Source: Bacteroidales bacterium (lineage in GTDB: Bacteria; Bacteroidota; Bacteroidia; Bacteroidales; UBA4417). From it: a stretch of 64,000 nt of DNA. The notes under the pieces were generated by a model. It worked only from the letters and a program-made list of their open reading frames with translations, was not told the DNA's origin and did not search any database. Shown here piece by piece: positions 35,092 to 43,335 of the stretch. Position numbers and translations under genes: made by a program. The DNA lies in the NCBI GenBank assembly GCA_016707785.1, contig JADJGZ010000001.1, positions 186,001 through 250,000 of the forward strand, written 5' to 3'. Position 1 is the stretch's first letter, and each line of letters starts with the position of its first letter.

Positions 35092-36219
35092 ATGAAATTC
35101 ATCGTCAACAGTCACCTCCTTTTAAGGAAACTTCAGTCGTTAAGCGGCGTGATTAACAGCAGTAATACCCTTCCTATTCTCGATGATTTCCTTTTCGAAT
35201 TGGAAGACTCAACTTTAAAGGTGACGGCTACAGATCTTGAAACAACCATGGTAATGTCAATGGAAACCACCATGGCTGACGAACCAGGTAGAATTACTAT
35301 TCAAGCCAAGTTACTCCTCGATTTTCTTAAATATCTCCCGGATGCCCCCCTTAATTTTACCATTGATGATAATACCCTGGGGGTCGAAATCCAGTCCAGC
35401 GAAGGCAAGTATAAGCTTACAGGCCATAATGCCGATGATTATCCTCAACTTCCTGCACTTTCAGAAACTACATCTGTAGAAATTTCTTCAGCCCTGCTGG
35501 CTGCAGGTATTTCAAAATCCGTATTTGCAACAGGTAATGATGAACTTCGTCCTGTAATGGGTGGGGTCTTCTTTGAATTTACCCCTGATTACCTCACCTT
35601 CGTAGCTACAGATGCTCATAAACTGGTTCGTTACCGCCGTATGGATGCAAATCTTGGTTTGTCAGCATCCTTTATTGTCCCGCGTAAACCACTTAATGTA
35701 CTGAAAAACCTCCTGGCTAACGATGACTTCCCTGTGCAGGTAGATTATAATGTTACCAATGCTTCATTCACTTTTCAGGGGGTTCAGTTATACAGCCGCC
35801 TGATTGAAGGTAAATATCCTGCGTATGAAGCCGTTATTCCTAAGGATAATAAAAATAAACTCGTTGTTGATCGCCTGGCCTTTATCAATACTGTAAAGCG
35901 CCTTTCACCATTTGCCAATCAGAGTACTCACCAGGTAAGGCTTCGCATTAGCGGTCAGGAACTGCTTATGAATGCCGAAGATATAGATTACTCCAATGAA
36001 GGTATCGAACGCCTGAAATGTACCTATGAAGGTGAAGATATGGAAATTGGCTTCAATTCAAAATTCCTGCTTGATATGGTTAGCAACCTGGAAACTGAAG
36101 AAATATGCTTCGAACTCTCTGGACCTACACGCGCCGGAATCATACTTCCGGTTATGGCCGAATCAAAAGATGAAAACATACTTATGTTAGTCATGCCTGT
36201 TATGCTGGCTCAAAACTAA
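35092..36219 (+). CDS. dnaN: DNA polymerase III beta subunit (sliding clamp)
   Basis: 375 residues with three clamp domains of about 120 residues each. Recognisable segments are the N-terminus MKFIVNSHLLLRKLQ, NTLPILDDFLFE, TATDLETTM, the middle-domain ATDAHKLVRYRR and the C-terminal LVMPVML, which is near the hydrophobic protein-binding pocket. It tethers polymerase to DNA. dnaA and gyrB are not nearby, as is common in Bacteroidota. A strong terminator follows 22 bp after the stop. Confidence 0.97.
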   Translation: MKFIVNSHLLLRKLQSLSGVINSSNTLPILDDFLFELEDSTLKVTATDLETTMVMSMETTMADEPGRITIQAKLLLDFLKYLPDAPLNFTIDDNTLGVEIQSSEGKYKLTGHNADDYPQLPALSETTSVEISSALLAAGISKSVFATGNDELRPVMGGVFFEFTPDYLTFVATDAHKLVRYRRMDANLGLSASFIVPRKPLNVLKNLLANDDFPVQVDYNVTNASFTFQGVQLYSRLIEGKYPAYEAVIPKDNKNKLVVDRLAFINTVKRLSPFANQSTHQVRLRISGQELLMNAEDIDYSNEGIERLKCTYEGEDMEIGFNSKFLLDMVSNLETEEICFELSGPTRAGIILPVMAESKDENILMLVMPVMLAQN

Positions 36220-36240
36220 TTATTTCAAAAGATTATTTTA

Positions 36241-36281
36241 AAAGAGGCTGTCTCAAAAGTTTTGAGACAGCCTCTTTTTTT
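36241..36281 (+). terminator. Strong intrinsic terminator after dnaN
   Basis: An 18-bp perfect stem (AAAGAGGCTGTCTCAAAA paired with its complement) around a single G, followed by a run of seven T. It is the best intrinsic terminator in the window and nearly symmetric, so it could work in both directions. Confidence 0.9.
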
Positions 36282-36413
36282 AGATTATCTATTGAGTTTT
36301 TATTCAAACATAAAAATATCAGGAGGTGGATGCATCCTATTACAGGGTTAAATTCCAAAGCTATCCTGAATAAAATTGTGAAAGCTGTAATGGATAAATG
36401 AATACATATGCAT

Positions 36414-36692
36414 CTTGTAACCCCAGCCTTTAGGCTGGGGACATACCGCTCAACAAAACCGTGGCCTTTAGGCCTGACAGATTGGTTTGAAGTTGAGCAG
36501 AAAAAATGTTTCCTGTTTGTTCTTTCAATATTCACTGATACAATATCCGAAATTTCATTCTGAAACAACAACCATTATGAAGGTAAATGTAATCATAACA
36601 GGTTGATTAATTCCTTTCATTCCATAAGTCAGGCCTAAAGGCCGCTTTTACTTGGTATTGACAAACCCCAGCCTGAAGGCTGGGGTTACAAG
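36414..36692. mobile_element. REPIN-like palindromic element (non-autonomous)
   Basis: The outer 27-bp arms (36414-36440 and 36666-36692) are inverted copies with one mismatch, and each is itself a hairpin (CCCCAGCC-TTTA-GGCTGGGG type). The inner 15-bp arms (36463-36477 and 36629-36643) are perfect inverted copies of GGCCTTTAGGCCTGA and are again self-palindromic. The 279-bp nested layout is typical of REP doublets moved by RAYT (TnpA-REP) transposases, none of which lies in the window. The 112-codon frame across it (36571-36233) is not credible. Confidence 0.75.
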
Positions 36693-36852
36693 ATTGAATC
36701 AATGAAAGAGGCCAACTTGTATTTTAGATAGTCTGTTTTTTTGTCCGGAAACCTATTTCCTTTAACGCTATTGGCTATTAATACTTGACAAATACTGTCT
36801 TTTGACAAGCATTTTATCACAGTAATAAATACTTCAATCAAAGTTAAAGCCT
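36693..36852. other. Gap between REPIN and LruC gene
   Basis: AT-rich leader with no gene and no clear TAnnTTTG box; two TTGACA-like words lie about 60-80 bp before the start at 36853. Confidence 0.4.
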
Positions 36853-38868
36853 ATGCGTTCAAGAATCTTCTTTGTTCTAAGCCTGCTAATTATTATTGTA
36901 TGGGTTATGAACTCCTGCACCAAGGATATGCAATTCCCGGTTATCATTGATAATATGAGCGAACTAAAAGTTGATAAGGAATTTACCTTTAAAACAGAGA
37001 AACCGGTTACAATCCTCGTTAATATGCTGGATAATAACGATGGTCCTGTTAAAGGTATGCGGGTTGATGTTTATACGGCTCACCCTGATAGTGGCGGAAA
37101 ACGTTTGGTAAGTGGGATCACTGATAGTAAAGGTATCTTCGAATGTGAATATTCCATTCCTGCATACATGGAACAATTGATGATTGGAACCGATGCTATT
37201 GGCTTTGTCAATATGCAAACCATACAGATTGAATCCGGAATGCTATATTGTAAACTTGGCGGAAAAGCAGAAAAAAAGTTTAAAAGCGGGGGAGGTGCTT
37301 TCTTTAAGAGTACAAATAGTGTGTTTGTTCCCCTGGGGACCTATAATAGCTCTGGTGTCCCAAACTACCTGGAACCACAAAATGATATCATTGATGCATC
37401 CATGATTCAGGATATCAATGCCACCCTTCCCGAAAGGATTGCACTCCCGACAAGTCACCCACAATACTTTGATGCTGGAAATGTACAGAACCTGCTTTTG
37501 GATGAAGCCTGTAATGTATGGGTTACATTTGTCCATGAGGGTGCCGGTTATAGAAACGTACTGGGCTTTTATACCTATACCCAGGGCGATGTTCCAGCAA
37601 CAGTGAGTGATATCGATTCCATCCATATTGTCTTCCCAAACGCATCATTCCAGGGAAGTGGGGGTGGACTTGTAGCAGGAAATAAAGTTTATATTGGCCA
37701 GTACCCTCCCGGAACCTCCATTGGTTGGGTCTTAATTTCCGATGGCTTTAGGAATGGTACCATCACCAATGGCAACTGGATTTTCTACAGCGATAAAAAC
37801 TTGAATCCGGAGGCTAACGCTTCTATAAAGCAGCATTTTATCCTTTGCAACGATATTGGACGGGGTAAATTTCTCCTGGGTGTTGAAGATATTAAACGTG
37901 ATCAGAGTTCTGATAATGATTTCAATGACGCAGTATTCTATGTGTCAGCCGATCCCATTCAAGCTGTTGATGTTAGCCATGTTCCTTTGCCTAATTATAC
38001 TGCAACCGATTCTGACCAGGATGGAATTTCAGATAATTTCGACGATTATCCCAACGATGCAGGGAAAGCATTTAATAACTACTACCCTTCAGAAGGTTCA
38101 ACCGGTTCTCTCGCTTTTGAAGACCTCTGGCCCTCAGTTGGTGACTATGATTTTAATGATATCGTTATCGATTATCATGTAAACCAGGTTACTAATGGCC
38201 AAAATAAGGTGGTTGGTATACAGGCAAAATATATTCTAAGAGCTATTGGAGCTGGTTATGAAAGTGGTTTCGGATTCCAGCTTCCTGTAAGCCCCAATGT
38301 TATCTCATCTTTTTCAGGATATGAACTTTCTGAGAATATCATAACGCTGGCAGCAAATGGTACCGAGGCTGCACAATCGAAAGCTACATTTATTCTCTTC
38401 GACAACGCTTATCATATCTTGCCTCATATCTCCGGATCTGGTGTCAATACAACAGTAGGTGCACCTTACCGAACACCTGACACACTTTCTGTCTCCATTG
38501 CATTTACAAGTCCACAGGCACTTAGTGCAATTGGCACTCCACCTTATAATCCATTTATTTTTGTAAATGGTGACCGTTCGAAAGAGGTTCATCTGATCAA
38601 TCAACCTCCCACGAGCCTCGCTGATATGACCTTATTTGGCACAGGAAGCGACGACTCCGATCCCGCATCAGGCAGATATTATGTCACCAGGAATAACCTT
38701 CCCTGGTGCCTGAATACAGTAGAAAAATTTGATTATCCCGCTGAAAAAATACCCATTCTCAATGGTTATACAAAGTTCGTCCCCTGGAGTGTTTCCAGTG
38801 GAAATGAATACTATGACTGGTTCCTCAACATTTCCGGATACCGGAATGCTCAGCAACTCTATCATTGA
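36853..38868 (+). CDS. LruC / DUF4114 domain lipoprotein
   Basis: 671 residues. The signal ends in VMNSC followed by TKD, predicting lipidation. A beta-sandwich domain at about 45-125 is followed by a DUF4114-like segment (about 325-375) containing FLLGVEDI and DNDFNDAVFYV. A calcium-type linker follows (DSDQDGISDNFDDYPND, about 393-409, thrombospondin-3-like), then an LruC domain to the C-terminus with EDLWPSVGDYDFNDIVIDY (about 427-445). These proteins are surface-exposed and Ca2+-linked in other bacteria; the role here is unknown. It is a single gene ended by a clear hairpin. Confidence 0.88.
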   Translation: MRSRIFFVLSLLIIIVWVMNSCTKDMQFPVIIDNMSELKVDKEFTFKTEKPVTILVNMLDNNDGPVKGMRVDVYTAHPDSGGKRLVSGITDSKGIFECEYSIPAYMEQLMIGTDAIGFVNMQTIQIESGMLYCKLGGKAEKKFKSGGGAFFKSTNSVFVPLGTYNSSGVPNYLEPQNDIIDASMIQDINATLPERIALPTSHPQYFDAGNVQNLLLDEACNVWVTFVHEGAGYRNVLGFYTYTQGDVPATVSDIDSIHIVFPNASFQGSGGGLVAGNKVYIGQYPPGTSIGWVLISDGFRNGTITNGNWIFYSDKNLNPEANASIKQHFILCNDIGRGKFLLGVEDIKRDQSSDNDFNDAVFYVSADPIQAVDVSHVPLPNYTATDSDQDGISDNFDDYPNDAGKAFNNYYPSEGSTGSLAFEDLWPSVGDYDFNDIVIDYHVNQVTNGQNKVVGIQAKYILRAIGAGYESGFGFQLPVSPNVISSFSGYELSENIITLAANGTEAAQSKATFILFDNAYHILPHISGSGVNTTVGAPYRTPDTLSVSIAFTSPQALSAIGTPPYNPFIFVNGDRSKEVHLINQPPTSLADMTLFGTGSDDSDPASGRYYVTRNNLPWCLNTVEKFDYPAEKIPILNGYTKFVPWSVSSGNEYYDWFLNISGYRNAQQLYH

Positions 38869-38918
38869 AATGGAAAGAGATTATTCCATGACTTGAGGAA
38901 TAATGGTTGGCTAGATGT

Positions 38919-38951
38919 ACCCGGTAAGCATAAAAACCTTACCGGGTTTAT
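38919..38951 (+). terminator. Intrinsic terminator after the LruC gene
   Basis: A 10-bp perfect stem ACCCGGTAAG / CTTACCGGGT with a 9-base loop, followed by TTATTTTA, in the gap between convergent genes. Confidence 0.8.
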
Positions 38952-39014
38952 TTTATGCCAGGAATATTAAATGTAAACGATTCTGCAGATTTTACCCTGA
39001 TCCTTAATTGAGGA

Positions 39015-40916
39015 TTACTCTGTTTTGCCTGTATTATCAATGATCTCTCCAAGCTCCATCCAAAGAAGTGTTTTTATTTCTATCTCCTTGTCCAGTTCAT
39101 TGTATCTCATTGATAGGGTATTCAATTCATCAATCGGTGCAGTTCCATCATTCAGCTTCTGCAAAACAAGCTGTTTTTCCTCTTCTAATTGATTAATAAG
39201 GGATTCAAGCCCTTCGAATTCCTTTAATTGCTTATAACTAGGCTTAATCGGACCTTTCTTTTCCCTGTTTACTTTAGGTGTTTTATCTTCTAAGGCCTGT
39301 AACTGTTTCAGCTGTTTCTGATCACGGATTCGAAATTGGTAATACTGGCTGTAATTTCCATAGAAATCCTTGATTTTGCCATTCCCTTCAAAAACAAATA
39401 CATGATCACATAATTTATCGAGTAAAAAACGATCATGGGAAACTATCAATAAACAGCCCTGAAATTCAATGAGAAATTCCTCTAATACCTGCAGTGTTTG
39501 AATGTCCAGGTCATTGGTCGGTTCATCAAGGATCAGGAAATTGGGGTTTTTTATTAATTGAAGAAGCAGGTACAAACGTCTTTTTTCACCCCCGCTCAAA
39601 CTACTGAAATAGGCTTGTTGAACAGGATAACTGAAGTTGAAATGATGCAGGAACTGAGAAGCCGACATACTTCCTTTCTTTAGCTGTATCTCCTCCGCAA
39701 CTGATTTTACTATATCGATAACCCGGAGATCTTCTTTCGGCTTTAATCCTTCCTGGGTATAATAACCCATGACAACAGTTTGGCCTGTTGAAATTTTACC
39801 TATATCGGGCCTCATTTGGCCTGATATAATATTTAAAAGGGTTGATTTTCCCGAACCATTCAGACCTAAAACCCCAATCTTCTCTCCCCGTTTGAAAATG
39901 TAGGAAAAGTCGTCAACTGCTGTAAAATTCCCAAATCGTTTAGTGATATTATCCACTTCAATGATCTTGCCGCCCAATGGGTTCGCATTTACACCAAACT
40001 CAATGTTCTTTTCCGCATTCTTTCGGTTAGCTTTATCCTTAACATCATCAAAGGCTGTAATCCTCGATTTCGATTTGGTTGTCCGGGCTTTGGGCATCCT
40101 GCGCATCCATTCCAGCTCAACACGATAGAGGTTTTTAGCCTTCTCTTGAGAAAGTTCTTCAGAAAGCTCTTTCTCAGCCTTTTTCTCCAGGTAATAAGAG
40201 TAGCCCCCACGATAAGGAAAAATTGTATTTCGCTCCATTTCAAGGATAGTATCACACACACTATCCAGGAAATAGCGATCATGAGTAACTAACAGTAAAC
40301 TCAGTGACTCTCTCGAAAGGTATTCTTCCAACCATTCAATCATTTCAAAATCAAGATGATTGGTAGGCTCATCAAGCAGTAGTAAGTCCGGTTCTCCAAT
40401 CAATGCATGTGCCAGCGCAATTTTCTTCTTCTGTCCGCCCGATAACTCCCGGATTGGCTGCGAGAGATCATGAATGGCAAATTGCCCAAGTATTTCCTTA
40501 GCACGGGTTTCATAATCCCATCCTCTGTGAGCGTCCATCCTTTGCATACTCTCACTTAATCTCCTGTCGCTTACAGGTCCGGGGTTAAGCCTCATCTGCT
40601 CAAGGGATAATTCATAATCATGCAAAGCCCTTAATGCCTCATTCTCAGAAGAGAAGATGGCATCCAAAACCGTAATATCATTTGAAAAAGGAGGATCCTG
40701 GTCGAGAAATGATATCCTTATCCCGTTTCTGATGGTCACTTTTCCAGAATCCGCAGCATCCAATCCTGTTAAAATCTTCATTAATGTACTCTTCCCTGTG
40801 CCGTTTCTTGCAATCAGGGCGACCTTCTGACCTTTCTCAATACCAAAACTGATATCATCAAATAATACCTTTTCACCATAGGACTTGGAAAGATGTTCTG
40901 CTTGTAGAATATTCAA
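39015..40916 (-). CDS. ABC-F family ATPase (Uup-like)
   Basis: 633 residues with two ABC domains and no membrane segment. Walker A motifs are ARNGTGKSTL (about 36-45) and GLNGSGKSTL (about 346-355); signatures are LSGGQKKKIALA and LSGGEKRRLYLL; Walker B segments are LLLLDEPTNHLD and FLILDEPTNDLD. The two are joined by a basic inter-domain linker and followed by a C-terminal coiled coil (about 565-625) typical of Uup. ABC-F proteins act on ribosomes or, for Uup, on branched DNA and ribosome rescue. Not a transporter, and no sign of a specific antibiotic-resistance clade. Confidence 0.9.
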   Translation of the reverse strand: MNILQAEHLSKSYGEKVLFDDISFGIEKGQKVALIARNGTGKSTLMKILTGLDAADSGKVTIRNGIRISFLDQDPPFSNDITVLDAIFSSENEALRALHDYELSLEQMRLNPGPVSDRRLSESMQRMDAHRGWDYETRAKEILGQFAIHDLSQPIRELSGGQKKKIALAHALIGEPDLLLLDEPTNHLDFEMIEWLEEYLSRESLSLLLVTHDRYFLDSVCDTILEMERNTIFPYRGGYSYYLEKKAEKELSEELSQEKAKNLYRVELEWMRRMPKARTTKSKSRITAFDDVKDKANRKNAEKNIEFGVNANPLGGKIIEVDNITKRFGNFTAVDDFSYIFKRGEKIGVLGLNGSGKSTLLNIISGQMRPDIGKISTGQTVVMGYYTQEGLKPKEDLRVIDIVKSVAEEIQLKKGSMSASQFLHHFNFSYPVQQAYFSSLSGGEKRRLYLLLQLIKNPNFLILDEPTNDLDIQTLQVLEEFLIEFQGCLLIVSHDRFLLDKLCDHVFVFEGNGKIKDFYGNYSQYYQFRIRDQKQLKQLQALEDKTPKVNREKKGPIKPSYKQLKEFEGLESLINQLEEEKQLVLQKLNDGTAPIDELNTLSMRYNELDKEIEIKTLLWMELGEIIDNTGKTE

Positions 40917-40936
40917 AATGCTGGATTTGGTTAGTG

Positions 40937-40944
40937 CAAAAATA
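40937..40944 (-). promoter_or_regulatory. -7 element TATTTTTG of the ABC-F gene
   Basis: Perfect TAnnTTTG on the minus strand, 20 bp before the start at 40916. Confidence 0.6.
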
Positions 40945-40980
40945 CCTGATATGAGTATTCAGGCGGGTTTCCTTGAAAAT

Positions 40981-41009
40981 AAAAAAAAGCTTCCCCGAAA
41001 GGAAGCTTT
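40981..41009 (-). terminator. Intrinsic terminator after the cold-shock gene
   Basis: Read on the minus strand, a 9-bp stem AAAGCTTCC / GGAAGCTTT with a six-base loop, followed by a T-tract, 25 bp after the csp stop. Confidence 0.85.
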
Positions 41010-41033
41010 CAAATCTTATCAATGCAGCAGTTA

Positions 41034-41225
41034 TTAGCTCAGTCTGACATTGATTGCTTTAGGACCACGACGATCTTCAACAATATCAAACGTTACCAGA
41101 TCATCATCTTTAATTTTGTCGATAAGACCAGTTACATGTACAAATACGTCTTTTGAAGTTTCATCATCCAGGATAAAACCGAAACCTTTTTGCTGGTTGA
41201 AAAATTTAACCTTTCCAGTGGACAT
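41034..41225 (-). CDS. Cold-shock domain protein
   Basis: 63 residues, a single OB-fold cold-shock domain. RNP1 is KGFGFI (about 14-19) and RNP2 is VFVHV (about 27-31). Such proteins are single-stranded RNA/DNA chaperones. It is shorter than E. coli CspA (70) but normal for the short Bacteroidota forms. It is monocistronic, with its own -7 box and terminator. Confidence 0.95.
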   Translation of the reverse strand: MSTGKVKFFNQQKGFGFILDDETSKDVFVHVTGLIDKIKDDDLVTFDIVEDRRGPKAINVRLS

Positions 41226-41264
41226 TGTGATGCGTATTAAGAATTAAAATTAAGGAAACAATCA

Positions 41265-41272
41265 CAAATGTA
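41265..41272 (-). promoter_or_regulatory. -7 element TACATTTG of the cold-shock gene
   Basis: Perfect TAnnTTTG on the minus strand 40 bp before the start codon. The rest of the 312-bp gap up to pckA (41273-41482) is AT-rich and shows nothing else I can name. Confidence 0.6.
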
Positions 41273-41482
41273 GTGCATTAATTTAAAAATCAATACGATT
41301 GTTTTCACTTTTTTTAGTATTGTTGATTTAAATACATGCTTAAAGGCTTGATATTAAAGGAAATTCTTCTTTAGAATGAGTGTAAACAAGAATACATGAG
41401 ATTTCATTTCCAGGCTTGAATGTTGTTTATTTACTGCACTAATGAATTAATTGTACTCAATTAACATGATTAGATTGAAATT

Positions 41483-41520
41483 ATAAACCCCTTTGAAGCC
41501 TATACTTCAAAGGGGTTTAT
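41483..41520 (-). terminator. Hairpin after pckA
   Basis: A perfect 16-bp stem (ATAAACCCCTTTGAAG and its complement) with a six-base loop, 18 bp after the pckA stop. The T-tract is weak. Confidence 0.7.
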
Positions 41521-41537
41521 AATTAATTTTCTTATTT

Positions 41538-43160
41538 TCAGAGTTTCGGGCCGGCTTCAACTAATCGCTTGCCTTCTTCATTATCTGTGTATTTGGCAAA
41601 GTTGTCGATAAACCTTTTAGCCAGGTCTTTAGCTTTTTCTTCCCACTCTTCAGGCTGGGCATAGGTCATTTTAGGGTCAAGCACTCCGGTGTTTACTCCA
41701 TGTAACTCTGTAGGAATGGTAAGGTTGAAATAGGAGAGTTTTTTGGTGGGTACATGATCAATACTCCCATCCAGGATGGCATCAATTATACCACGGGTAT
41801 CCTTAATGGAAATTCTTTTCCCGGTGCCATTCCAACCCGTATTTACCAGGTAAGCCTTCGCATTGGATTTTTCCATTCGCTTTACCAGTTCAACAGCATA
41901 CTTTGTGGGATGCAGGGAAAGAAAGGCATTTCCAAAACATGCTGAAAAAGTAGGTTGTGGCGAAGTAACTCCTCTTTCGGTGCCAGCAAGCTTAGCGGTG
42001 AAGCCAGAAAGGAAATGATACTTGGTCTGATCAGCATCAAGAATAGATACCGGAGGTAATACTCCGAATGCATCTGCTGTGAGGAAGATCACTTTTGTAG
42101 CATGACCTCCTTTGGAAACAGGTTTTACAATATTGTTTATGTGATAGATTGGATAAGAAACCCTTGTATTTTCAGTCTTGGATGAATCAGCAAAATCAGG
42201 TGTCCCATCAGCTTTAAGTACTACATTCTCAAGAAGTGCATCACGACGAATAGCAGCATAAATATCCGGCTCATTCTCCTTGCTTAAGTTGATACATTTA
42301 GCATAGCAACCTCCTTCAAAATTGAAAACACCATCATCATCCCATCCATGCTCATCATCACCAATAAGAGCCCTTTTTGGGTCAGCCGACAAAGTGGTCT
42401 TCCCGGTACCTGAAAGTCCGAAAAAGATCGCTACATCACCCTCTTTACCCATATTTGCTGAACAATGCATTGAAGCAATTCCTTTTAAGGGAAGGAAATA
42501 ATTCATCATAGAGAAAATCCCTTTCTTCATCTCACCTCCATACCAGGATCCTCCAATCAATTGCATTCTTTCTGTAAGATTGAAAGCAACAAAATTCTCT
42601 GAATTTAAGCCCTGTTCCTTCCAATTCGGGTTGGTCGTCTTGGAACCATTTAACACCACAAAATCAGGTTTGAAGCCTGCCAGTTCTTCATCACTCGGAC
42701 GAATGAACATATTCTTCACAAAATGAGCTTGCCATGCTACCTCCATGATAAAACGTACATTCAAACGCGTATCAGGATTTGCACCACAATAAGCATCTAC
42801 AACATAAAGCTTTTTACCGGTTAACTGGCTGACAATCACATCATGAAGATGATTCCATACCTCTGGGGAAATGGGTTTGTTATCATTTTTCCCAATGGTC
42901 GACCACCAAACTGTGTCCTTGCTCACCGAATCCATAACAATGTACTTGTCCTTTGGTGAACGACCGGTGAAAACACCAGTGTCAACGTTTATCGCATCCA
43001 GTGTTGATAGAGTTCCACGCTCAAATCCAATCAGCGACGGATCTGTTTCATGTTTAAATAGTTCTTCAAAAGAGAGGTTATAATATACCTCTTCAATTCC
43101 TTTAATGCCATACTGCTCAATGTCAATCAGTACGCCTGGACGATTAATAGCTTTTGCCAT
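41538..43160 (-). CDS. pckA: Phosphoenolpyruvate carboxykinase (ATP)
   Basis: 540 residues, the usual length. The kinase P-loop is GLSGTGKTTLS (Lys254), followed by the metal-binding IGDDEHGWDDDG. The substrate-loop FTGRSPKDKYIV (about 64-75) and the active-site segment PLKGIASMHCSAN are present. It interconverts oxaloacetate plus ATP with PEP plus CO2; in anaerobic Bacteroidota it often runs toward oxaloacetate during fumarate fermentation. It lies just downstream of ppdK, but each gene has its own promoter and terminator. Confidence 0.97.
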   Translation of the reverse strand: MAKAINRPGVLIDIEQYGIKGIEEVYYNLSFEELFKHETDPSLIGFERGTLSTLDAINVDTGVFTGRSPKDKYIVMDSVSKDTVWWSTIGKNDNKPISPEVWNHLHDVIVSQLTGKKLYVVDAYCGANPDTRLNVRFIMEVAWQAHFVKNMFIRPSDEELAGFKPDFVVLNGSKTTNPNWKEQGLNSENFVAFNLTERMQLIGGSWYGGEMKKGIFSMMNYFLPLKGIASMHCSANMGKEGDVAIFFGLSGTGKTTLSADPKRALIGDDEHGWDDDGVFNFEGGCYAKCINLSKENEPDIYAAIRRDALLENVVLKADGTPDFADSSKTENTRVSYPIYHINNIVKPVSKGGHATKVIFLTADAFGVLPPVSILDADQTKYHFLSGFTAKLAGTERGVTSPQPTFSACFGNAFLSLHPTKYAVELVKRMEKSNAKAYLVNTGWNGTGKRISIKDTRGIIDAILDGSIDHVPTKKLSYFNLTIPTELHGVNTGVLDPKMTYAQPEEWEEKAKDLAKRFIDNFAKYTDNEEGKRLVEAGPKL

Positions 43161-43245
43161 TGCTTAAATTTGAAGTTATTATTGGTTGATTTGGTTTCAG
43201 TGTTAGAATTGAAAAAATCAGATATGTTAATATGTTTGGTTCTTG

Positions 43246-43253
43246 CAAATATA
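43246..43253 (-). promoter_or_regulatory. pckA -7 element TATATTTG
   Basis: Perfect TAnnTTTG on the minus strand, 86 bp before pckA and touching the A-tract of the ppdK terminator. Confidence 0.55.
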
Positions 43254-43288
43254 AAAAAAGGCAGTAAACAAACGTTACTGCCTTTTTT
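43253..43288 (-). terminator. Intrinsic terminator after ppdK
   Basis: Arms GGCAGTAA and TTACTGCC with a 7-base loop; on the minus strand seven T follow, and on the plus strand six T, so it is probably bidirectional. It separates ppdK from pckA. Confidence 0.85.
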
Positions 43289-43335
43289 AATTGAGAATTT
43301 TTTTGATTCTCTAATATTTCAGGAATTTCCTGGAT

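Noticed and set aside
36233..36571. 112-codon minus-strand frame
   Set aside because: It runs through the dnaN terminator and half of the REPIN-like element; palindromes explain the open frame.
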